Position numbers and translations under genes: made by a program. From Antedon mediterranea (taxonomy: Eukaryota > Echinodermata > Crinoidea > Comatulida > Antedonidae): a DNA stretch of 64,000 nucleotides. Positions within the stretch are counted from its first letter, which is position 1; the number at the start of each line of letters is the position of its first letter. Shown here one piece after another: positions 1 to 12,200 of this stretch. The stretch is taken from positions 17,275,001 to 17,339,000 of the forward strand of contig NC_092680.1 in the NCBI RefSeq assembly GCF_964355755.1, in the 5' to 3' direction. A model generated the notes under the pieces. The model had not been told where the DNA came from. It saw only the letters and a list, made by a program, of their open reading frames with translations, and made no database searches.

Positions 1-255
1 GGGTAGTGCACCATTAAAACTAAAAATACTACGGAGTAGATTTGTTTTAGGGAGTGAAGTTATTGGTCAATGTTATTGGACTTTTCTGACATAGCTGGAG
101 TGAATAGTCAGTACCTTATTAGGTACTTATGCATAATAGAATTACATAGAGCAAGAACTATGGTGGCCTATAGCCTTTAGAATACTATATTTAACTCAAC
201 TAAAACATGCATTTTTAACAGTACAAGAAACTTGACCACGGCCATCCGTTCTTAC

Positions 256-3200
256 TTTGAATATGAAAATGAACCTGAAGGGGGTTCACTCCTTATATCT
301 GCATATTCCTTATATATTCCTTGCTGTTTCATGTCCTGCATTTGCTGAACCAACTCAGCTGGAGTAATTCCCTTATCTTCAAGCCTATGGATACTTTCGC
401 CATCTGGAATTGTGCTCGATACCCTCACGGGTACAGGCGGAGGTGGTGAGTTGGCATTCGGGTCGGGTCTTGGTGGTTTTGGTGGCGGTAATGACGGCAT
501 ATCACCATCTTCATCTTCGCTGTTCGTTTCCAACGATTGCACTAATGCGAATATTTTTCCGTCTATGACTGGATGTACGGCCATGTTGTCACCATTACTG
601 CCAATACCATTGGTGGAAGGCGAGCTGATGCTGGCCTCAATAGAAGGACTTTGTTGCCACGTGTTCCCTTGTATTGGCACAACAGAGTTCAGCATGTCAG
701 TTCTTTGGTCTTTGTTTGAGCCAATCGGATTTATCCTTATTTGATTATTGTCTTGTGAAAATAACTCTACAGCCTTCTCATTGGCTGATAGTGCCGTCGG
801 ACCGTCGTTCAGTACTTCGGAAAAATCCGTAGTTATCCTCTTTTCGTACGAAGCATTCAAACAGGACTTTAACCACTCCATATGGTTGAACGTGGTCGTA
901 CCGCCTAACTCAGTTGGAAGAGATTCTTTTGGAAGAAACCGGACTAATTTTTCTAAATTTACAAGCATTACCTGTAAGATATAAATACGAAAAGTTGTTA
1001 ATAAACATAGTATAGTTGTGTTCACACGGACTAGTGTTAAGCATGCATAAAACAGACTTAAGCTAATCCAAATCACATGAGAGTTACATCCGACAAAATT
1101 GATTGTTTATCGACTAACTCTCTTAAACCTCTGCATTGTTAACTCTGATGTACCTCTATATAACTCTGATAGGTTTCATTCAATGTAAAATTGTACCACA
1201 CATATTTAAATGTAGAACTAAGTTAAACCGATTGATCGACCGTACTATTTAACTCCGATACAAATAAGAACATGTGTAAACATAGCATGGTTAACAGGCA
1301 ATTGGTTTCTCACTTCAAAATACATGATATTTTTTAACCTGACCTCTCTGCCATTCCCACCTCCTAGTACAAAATTAGGTCAAGTTTAGGGATACACGTC
1401 TATACGGTAGTGGTTTGGCTCCATGTAGATTCCTTATACAAAATGATGGTCAAAAGAGCAAGAAAACTGTACATGTGAATTAACTGCTATACCGAATTCA
1501 TTAACTTCATTCGCATGATCAAATGGCAAATTTGTTTTACTTGTCTTTAACACGGCGGTGCATACGGCAATGTAGGTCTATCAAAACAGGTTCAAACGCA
1601 TTCTTTATTACACATTCATTTAAATATTCATGATTTTACATAATTTATACTTCCGGTAAAATCTATAATTCAAAATAATAATCAAATCCTTCGTCGGCTT
1701 ACTAATGTACATTAATGGCTTATAGTAGGTAGCATCATTCCTACCAACACATTTTTTAAATCTTCTTTTTAATGTATAAAGGGAAACAACCTATTTGCAA
1801 GGATTATAGTCATACCTCAGGCAAATCTCTAACATCAATAATTTTACCACCAATCAGATGCGAGGATGAAAACGGTTACTGACTGAGTACGTTTAGACTT
1901 AATTTGTCTTCTTCATTTTAATGTTGGGAAACAACCTATTAGACTGAAGGATATGCTCATGTATTTTGTGAATCTTAAAATATACTATAATTTCACCGCC
2001 AATCACAATCAATTCGAAAACTCTAATACAAATTTATAGTTTAAAGTGAACTACTGTATTAAAGATACTGTACATTACACATATCTCATTCATAGACCAT
2101 TTTGTAGTTTTTTATTATTATTATTATTCAGCCATTACGCAATAAAAATGAATGTATAAATGATTTTTCTTACACGAGTATAACAGACACAAAAACTATT
2201 AAATCCATTGATTTTGCAGTCAATGGGTTTCAGGTTGACTTCTTTTTTTGTTTTAATTTCAGTTTTATTATAAAAAAAAATCCTTGTTTAATCCTTTTAT
2301 TATGTGACATTAAAATTGCTACTTCAATAAAAAAATAGTTATTTTTTAAAGGGAACAATATGTGTTATATTATTTTGAATTTGACAGACATGATAGGAAA
2401 CTGGCTCAGCTACAGTGATTAAGTTCACTTAGATTGACCCGTGGTCTCCCCAATTTCAGTTTTTTGTTTGTTATGATATTGAAATAGACCGAATAAATCA
2501 TGAAATGAAACACCATTGCCCTTGATTGACGTAAAAATTAAAGCAGTCAGCCTTTTTTTTATTCACCACTAAATCTATTTTATCTTATATTAATAAATAA
2601 AAAAAAACCAAATAAATGTTACCAATGCAAAATAAAAACCTACCCTTTCTCTAATCTTTTCTTTCAGTAGCGGTTTCAGAATGCCGTACATTGCTTTGAA
2701 CCAGAGTGGGGGCGCTACAACATACACACGTTTCAACCTTGCAGGGTAGCCATCCCGGAGCATGCTCAGTAGCTTGCGGCTCAAGTTTATATCAAAATTA
2801 GAAAGATTTGAATCGGTCATGTTGTAAACAAAGACGAGTCCATTTCGTTGAGTATTTATACTGAAAAGAACCAAAATGAAGCATTAAGTGAGTAATATTT
2901 AAATGTCTTTGTGGGAATATAATGAAAGAAACTTGACAATGAGATAATAAATAAATTAATTCCCTTAGTTTTTTTCAAGTACCATTTGGATGCTCAACGG
3001 CCATTAGCCTTGTTAACAGAAAACCAATCCATATTCTCAGAACTTCTTCCAACAACCAGCTTATATGAATAATTCTGTTATATGAAATTAGGTCAAGTTT
3101 ATCCAAGTGATTCGGTCTTTTTATTCTACATGGATAAATTTAATACAAAATGTGTATGCCATATTTGGGATGAGCAGAGCAGGCTTATGTCATAAAGTTG

Positions 3201-6200
3201 TAGATTTATACTTAAAGGGGCTTATACATGGAGATATGTGATGAGCCCATATATGGACATGATGATGTCATATCACTACCATATTTGGGCACATCACTAC
3301 CTCTACCATATTTGAACACATCACACTGTTTTTTGTTAAATAGTTTGATAATGTAGACAAGCTTTAAGCTCTGTATACTATCAAACAAGTGTAGTGTAGA
3401 CAGAGCTTTAGAGTGAGTTTATAAACCAGCATTTCATTTTACAGTATCTGAGAGTGGGCTATCATTTAAATCGTATGAGAATAATAAATTCTCATTTTAA
3501 TTTGTGAAAAGTGGATTGAAAACTATTAATGTACTTAAATACCTATCATCAACCTGTACCCATTTTTAATTATAAAATATTTAATGATAATTTTGTAATT
3601 TCAATGAAATGGAAATAGTGATGTAAAATATTTTGTTTTTCATTCATGAATTGTAGTCTAATATAATTCATAAATGTAAAAAATAATAATAATATATAAA
3701 AATATATATATATATCATCGCTGTTTTCCAACCAAATAGGAAAGAATTAAATCTTCAAAGAGGAAATGGGTTTAAGGAAAAGTCAATTGACAACAGACCA
3801 CTAGCAAGATTCACTCACTGTAAACCGCTTTATTCCCAGTAGTACAACATAGTTTAATGTTGCCATACACGGCCTAGCCTGTTTTTATTAGTGAGTTATA
3901 CATTATTTTATGCCCAATTCCGAGAAAATCTGCCTTCGTTTCCTCATTAACTTAAGCTGAAATGGATCTATTCAAAAGCATGATTGGCTAGAGGATTCAC
4001 ATTGAGAGCCTTTCATGCTATTTATACACTTCACAATTTAACATTTCTGTTTTTATTCTCCATTTTGCTTTTGATTGTTAAATAAAAACCTAGCGTCTTT
4101 ATTTTTATATTATTAGTGTTTAATTTGAAATTCTGTCCGTATATTTTTTTAAAGTTTCTACAATTTGTTTAAGTCTAAAGCTATGTCTACACTATCAAAC
4201 TTGGTGTCATATCACTACCGGGTCATTCCATGTCAAATCAACCAGACCACCGTTTTGGATTTTGACGAAACTTTAAAAAAATTATCCATTATGTGAAAAA
4301 CTCACTCACAAAAAAATTTAACCATATACGGTATGTAGTTTCCAAGATATTGACATCTCAAAAAGGGGGCGTGGTTGTTAAAAATTTGCGAATGCAATTT
4401 CCTCGGACTTTGGAAGCTTATAACTCAAGATTGGTAATAGCTATCAAGCTCAAACTTGGAATTCCAAATTATTTCTGGCCATATTATAGAAATATGTTTT
4501 GAGATTAACTCTTATCACTTTCCCTTTAAAGTTATCTGAACTCTAAATAGCCATTTCGTTTAACAACGCAGATTTTGTTTAATTTTCGGGGTTGTCTGTA
4601 AGAGTGGGTAGATACATTTCATATTGCAAATATATTATCTGTGGATAGTTGTCTATAGCCACAAAGAAGCACAGGCTGATTAAATGAATAGAAATGAAAT
4701 AATATCTATTCAAAGTTGGGATCAGATCTAAAAAAGTGAAAAACGCGTATATTTCTTATTAACGGTTAGTTATGTGGACAGTGAAAACTTGTTTTAAAAT
4801 TTACACCAATTAATCAGACATATTGGATCTACATATAGACCAAATTTCAGCTTTGGTACTCAACTCATTCATATTTAGATACTTTGTTAAACATCCTGAC
4901 ATGACAGGGCTTGAACCCTTGGATTGGTAGGCAAGCATCATAACTACCAAGCCACAACTCAACTGAGTTTATTAATTTAGGCTATTTGGCTGGAAGCACA
5001 GTTTTCATATTGCAGGATTTACCATTGTTCACCTGCTCTCTACCTGCTGCTTATAAATACCTATTAATGCTCTTTAAGTGATAACATCATTTGGGGAAAA
5101 AAAAATAAACACAACCAACCATAGCATAAAACTAACTTCAAATAACGAGAGGCAAGCAATCATGCAACGTTTCGATCTTTATTTGATCATCATGATTCAA
5201 AGTTTCGATCTTTATTTGATCGATGATCAAATAAAGATCGAAACATTGAATCATGACTTGCCTCTTGTTGGAGTTAAGTTTTATGCTATGTTATTTAAAC
5301 ATAATCAGTGCATCTATTGGATTTTGGAAACAACCAACCATGCTACTGTCACGTCATAAACTACACAACCCAAAAAAAAACATGAATTAACTAAAAGTGA
5401 ATACATTAATTTGTTTAGGATACAGCGGCAATAGGATTGATGATTGGATAGTTGTAGTATATTGTTTAATGTAAGTCTAGCGTGAACAATGGCTTGTTGG
5501 CCAAACCAGGATATCCTTAATATTCTTGTACGGTAGTTTAAATTGTGTTTGTATCCAAATTTTATGAAGTATTCTGACATAATAAAGTGCAAGTATAAAT
5601 AAATAAAAGTCTAAGTCTAAAGCTCTGCCTACACTATCAAACTCGTTTGGCAAAAAAAAGTTTGATTGCCCAAATATGGTAGTGATATGCTTAAATATTG
5701 GTAGTGGTATGACATGTCTATATATGGGCACATCACATTTTTTGTCACATAAAGTTTGATAGAGTAGAGAAATCAGTGAGTAATATTATTATATAAATAA
5801 TCTTGACACTGTAAACAACCATCATTTAACCCAAGACTATCTGGTCCCAACAATAGATTGCTTCGGCGATGCATTGTTGACGCGACCTTTAAACTTTGGT
5901 GTCAGATTTTAAACATGCATTGTGTCTGCATTGAAAATTCAACATCTCCTGAACATCGCATAAAAAATAATTTTACTGCAAAATGTTCATGAAAGATTAT
6001 ATCACACATCACTGTATAACTGTTTATTAAATAAAACATGTTCTGATCTTCCAAAAGCAAGCAAAAAAAGCTGGATAGTGTATAAACATAGACATAGGTG
6101 CGCATGGAACCATCGCCACATACAATGTCAATAGACATGTCGTTTTGCATGCATGAAGGTCAAAACAATTTTTCAATTTTGAAACATTCATACAGGCATG

Positions 6201-9200
6201 TGGGCTAAAAACATTTTCCAGTGTGGTACTCAAGTTAGGTCATGTGAAACCCATCGCTGAATCCGTCAGGAAGGATAGCCAATATATCAGTATAATTCCT
6301 TTCCTAATAGTTTTGATTTCATCTACTTCCAGTTTCGTTGTACTTTATTTCCTGTTTGAGGCGGGTGTGGATTTTCCCTTTTTAACTAAAATGTATTTTT
6401 ACCTACAGGTATAATTTCCTCCATGGTAGTGTTACCGAGATTACTCCCTAAGAGATTGACACTATAGATAAGACCTTATTGAATATACACTCACCATTAA
6501 AACTAAAGATTTAAAAAAATAGTCCAACCAAATACCCACTCACAACCCCCCCTCCCGCCTGCAGTTAAGATAAAGGATACCATTGTTAGAAATACTGACT
6601 ATGTAACTGTGTAAAAACGCCTGGAATCACATTCTTGCAATGCCATTTCATGATGCATGCGATAGAGTTGAAGTACTTGAATGAGCTTTCCTTCTATACT
6701 TTTGTTGCTATTAACATGTGTTTATTTTTTCTATCAAGGGATATTTTTTTCTCAATCCTGGGACAAAATATTTTATCTATACAGGAAGTATAAAAAATAA
6801 TATAAAATGAAACTGAGGTGGGTATTTACAGACAATATTGTTTGAATATGGTGGAATGCTGATTTTGTAAATTCTATAACTCTCCTTGTCTAACTGTATT
6901 CAATTTAATACTTTATAATGACTATAGTTTGCTTACTCTGCCAATGCATGATCTAACTGGAAGACAACAGCCTTAAGAACGATGTGTGATGAAGTGGTGT
7001 TGGGGTTATGTAGCTTTGCTGTGTATAAAGCTATTGCTGCTCCACCTGAATCACGATTTGGCTGTAAAGAGAAACAAAAAAATCATAATTAATAATTGTA
7101 TGTACAAATCTTTACTAACTTAAGCTCTGTGTACACTATCAAACTAGTTTGACAAAAATAGTGCGATGTGTGCAAATATGGTAGTGATATGCCTAAATAT
7201 GGTAGTGATATGACATCATCAGTCCATATACAGTATGGGCACATCACATTTTTTGTCACATAAAGTTTGATAGTGTAGACAGAGCTTTACTTTCAGCACA
7301 GTATCATGTACCATACAATTTGAGAACAGTTACTAAATTCCCTTTATTTTAACTTTTAAGATTTTTAAAATATTGTATGTACACTGTATGTAATTCATAG
7401 CAACGGCTTTGTATATACTGCAATAAATACAGTAAATAAATAAAAACTGGAAATCAATAGGCGTGACTATTGGTATTGGCAACAATAACAAACATTAGGA
7501 CAAAAACATAATAAAAGAAATGCTCTGTAATATAAATTTTCTCTGTACAGTCAACTCTCCCAATACCGGACACCTTTGGGCCGGCCAAATAAGTCTGGTT
7601 TTCCGGAAAGTCTGGTATTCGGAATGTGTTTTTAATGGTAAAATTAAATTTGGGACCTTTTGGTCCTCAAAAAAAGTCTGGTATTGGGAGAGTTTCTGGT
7701 TTTCAGAGAGTCCGGTATTGGGATAGTTGACTGTATACATGTTTGTTTTATCTAGATTTCAACACAATATCAAAATATTTTATATAATCTTTTAACCTCT
7801 GTCTGTGTAATATCACTTAAATATTCATTGATAAATAGATAGATAGACATATATACTGTAACCTTCACCATATTGTTTATCATTGCAATAAAAGTGGGTT
7901 GCCCCCACAAAAGAGAAAAAAAAAATAAAAGAAATGTTCTTGTCTAAAAGATTAGTGTGAAAAACGTTAATAAGTAGTAGGCGTAGTTTTGCTTAAAGCA
8001 GTATGATTTTTTAAATGTTTTATTAGGGATCAAATATTTTTACTTTTGATTTTATTTCTTAAAAAAGTATTCTGTATAATTCTTCTTATTATTAATCATT
8101 TAAATGTACAAATCTAGCATTTTATCTATCTCTGTTTAAAAACGTTTGAATTGAATATATGTTGTTGAATAAATGAAACATAAAAAGCAAGTATATACAA
8201 TACAAGGCAAAACAATCAATATTGTAGCCTACAGTACAATAGTGATTTTAAGTCGAAACAAAAAAAATGAACCTATTTATTAATATCAGTGTTTAATTGT
8301 AAGGTGAATTGAACCATCTGTTAAATGGTTTATATCAAATAGCACTTCACAGGAAACCATTAATTCTAGACGTTTTTAGTCAAGATCAAACTTAAAATAG
8401 GAAATATTCTTTAAAGCTATTTAGACAAAATGCTAAAAAAAAGACAAATATAAATGTTCAGTACTTTACTATTATGCAAATTATACAAAGAGAAACATAA
8501 ACAGGCTGTATAACATTTTTCAAAGCCGGGTATTAGAATATTACATCAAATTTTATTTCTTTTGTCGTTTGAAATTGAAAGCTTTCAGGCGTACATTGCT
8601 ACGATGACAACTAATCCAGGAAGTAGGCATTAATCGGAGACTTCCAAAGTGAAGAGGAAGGGACCACGCAAATGACCACAAAGTGTAAATTAGGTCACGA
8701 ACCGTGAATAGCAGCAGCAGCAGCAAATGGTGTGGTACAAATTTGAACAATGTGAAAAGGATCTGTGTGAAAAGTGTTCAAACAGCTACAAAGACTGTCA
8801 TCCCATTTAAACTCTGTCTATACTATCAAACTTTTGTGACAAAAAAATGTGATGTGCCCATACATGGACATGATGATGTCATATCACTAACTACCATATT
8901 TGGGTATATCACTACCATATTTGGGCACATTATCACACCTTTCTGTCAAACTAGTTTGATAGTATAGACAGAGCTTTACATTAATTATGCAAAGAAAACC
9001 CTCGCATTAAGTTTTCACACCATAAATAATTAGGTTATTTTGTTAAAAACAACTATTTTATGATCAAGATCATGAATGAAAAGCATACTGTATTAAAAAT
9101 CTGCTACAGTACAAGAAATTTCAAAGCAAGTGGTGGATCCAGCCTTGAAGAGAATGGAAGGGAGAGAGTTGCACAGACAATTAGCTGGATGTCTGGGATC

Positions 9201-12200
9201 CACCAATGTGAGATGTAGATTAAAAGTCCCAGATTTTTTGTCATATCAACTTGACACATGACACATCACTTTTGAATTGAATTGAAATATTTTATTTATA
9301 AAGTCTTCAGTCAAAGACTGGTCTCCAAGAGGGCAGTTATGACCAGTGGCTGTGATGTACAGTACTACTGTAGTACACAGGGGTAACCCCCATACTCGTC
9401 TCAAAAGAAGTACTAGGTTCTTTCAAGTGTACACGAGCTAGATGTGTACACTGGACCTACTTTACGGTTTATAGTTCTTATCTGAGAAGACTTGTTCTAC
9501 CACCATAACCATGGAGCGAGAGAGCCTCAAACTCTTGCCGATGTTATGGCTATACAGTAATTACGTTTTCCTTGGCTTAACCACTCGACCACTCACTGGA
9601 CGAGAATGTCCTGCTAACTAGCCCTACAGTAGCAGAAACCAGAGAGATCAAGATTATTTTCATCAACATACAGTAGGAATGGGATACCGTAGAGAAACAT
9701 TTAGTACTGTAGGACCTAATTTCTAGCAGCAGTAGTATAGTCTGGTAGTCGGCCTCATACTAAAGTTAGATGTCAAATTACAATCATGTGAGGGACCACC
9801 TCAATATACACGATGAAATAATAATAATCATGTTCAGTACAGTGTGTTATGATTAGAAAGAACGAAATTTTCTTTTTTAATGCCATCTAATTTCTTGGTA
9901 ACTATTAATTATAAATTTAAACAGGTAAAGTATCATGAGAAAACTATTTAAAGTATGTATTTCCTGGATCCCATAATATTCAAGTTACTTCAAGAGAAAC
10001 ATTATCCTATAGTATTACAGTAGTTCTGCTTAATATGAATTAGCAAATTAAGTTTTTTCCCCAATTGAATAATTCAACATATTACGTTATTTACTTCCTG
10101 AACACAATTAACAAAGGAAAAGACTATTTTTGGATTATTGGACACTAAAACCTGGTAAAGTTTCAACAATGGATTGAGTACAATTAGGTAAAAACACCCT
10201 TTGAATGGAATCACTGAGAAGTAAGTTATAACTGAAACATACAATTTAAATAAACTCATTTTGTTTTAGTTTCAACCAATCTAACAACAGGACACTGAGC
10301 TCGCCTTGCCATGATAGGAACTCGTAATGTCCTTTGATCTTACTGTATGTCTGGCTGCGACAAATACCAATAGGCTGTACTACAGTATGTACATATAGTA
10401 TTCTAACGTGGTGCGCAGTATCTAGATCGTGTCAAAGTCACAAATACAGTCAATCCGGAGCTCAGTATCCTGTTGTTAGATTTCCTTGAATAAACTAATA
10501 TCTAATTAATAATACAACATAATACAGTACTGTAGTAACCCTACCTTTGGAACACATATATTAAAGGGGACACTTTTTTTTGATGGACAAATACAGTTTA
10601 ATGTGTTTTTTAACACTAATAATAATAATAGGGAGGTTTCGCAACCTTACGAATATGATAACGAAAACGGATACGTCATACATTTATGAAACTTTTGAGC
10701 TGATTCCCATTTCATATTCGTAAAGCGTATTCGTGTTGACGAATATCACCAGTCATATTCGTAACTACAAAACGAGTATAGTTTTTGATCTATTTTGCAC
10801 ATTTTGCATTTGAATTAGGAATGATTCATGATTATAATATAATTATATATTTATTGAAAGTAATTTACTAAAGTAATTTACTAAAATTCCAGGTCAATTT
10901 AGATAAATAGCAGTTTTTAAAGTCCTCACTCGCTTTGATGTTACGCTAGGCCTAGGCAGCCAAGCACCAAGCTACACGTACCTGCGCTTCGCTCAAATTT
11001 ACCGCAGTCATATTTTGGACGCGCCTCAATATTTCGTTGCCATGCGAAACAGATTTTTTATGGCTTACGAAAACAAATACGTGAGCATGACGTATCCGTT
11101 TTCGTTATCGTATCCGTAAGATTGCGAAACCTCTCTAATGACAAATCCTCATTCACGAGAAGTACCCAATGTCCCTATAAAATAATGCGTTCTACTGTGT
11201 TCATAATTAAATTAGACAGAAGATGGCATCAGACCAGGATGAAAAATAGCATGTGATATTCTTAGTAATTGTATTGATTTGTTTTAAAATTAAACATGAA
11301 ATTCCAAGAACAATATGAATTTCCTGAATCGGATTATAAATTGGATTAAAATTATGTTCACGTCACTGGAGTAATTCATTAATGACTATGGTATATTAAC
11401 CATGAAAACAGTACATTAAACTTCATGTGACAACAAATCTGATGTGCCCATATATGGACATGATGTGTCATACAGTATCACTACCATATTTGGGCACATC
11501 ACACTTTTTTGTCATATTTACTTTGATAGTGTACAGTAGATAGAGCATTAAGCTATGAATGTCATATTTGTTTGAAATTGCGGTCACTTACAAACTTCTC
11601 AAAACAAACAAAATTTTTAAAAACAAATGAACATAAATGATCATAATTGTACAGTAATTATTATGATAGAGAATTTTTTATACCGTTTTTGCTATTTTTT
11701 TTCAAAAGTTCATGGCTGCCAGCCACAGAAAATTTGGAAATTCGGAAAGACCTCCCACAACATTTCGGAAGTAGCCTATTAAGTAGGCTATTTGATGGGC
11801 TGTAAAAAGATCATTACATACAGTACATTCATAATTGGCACCTTACCCTGGCCATGGGAAAAGAGGTAGCGTGTTCAGCGTGTTGGTTAGAGTTAGAGGT
11901 ACACACTGGTTCAGATACTACCATTGTGAAATATAATAAATACTCTTTAAATGATTAAAGTGATTAGATTAGAGTGATTTTAAAAATGCTTAAAAATGTT
12001 AATTCTACCGAATTTCACAAACAAAGCAATCAGAAGGAGTCAAAAGGTCGAAATCGCATGCAAATTTTAAACTTAATGTGACTGAAATTGTCATATAAAG
12101 TGTGTAGTCTTCAGGGGAAGTTTAAAGAAGTAAATAAATAATTGTTGTACAATGATGTTTTCACAGGTAGTGGATAAGATACAGTACTACACAAGATGAT

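Noticed and set aside
412-984. Plus-strand frames of 110 and 78 codons
   Set aside because: They lie antisense to the PTPN9 linker exon and are its shadow. The minus-strand frame has splice sites and homology.
252-1076. The first 35 codons of the 274-codon minus frame as PTPN9 protein
   Set aside because: They lie upstream of the acceptor at 972 and are intron. Coding resumes at GTA, position 971.
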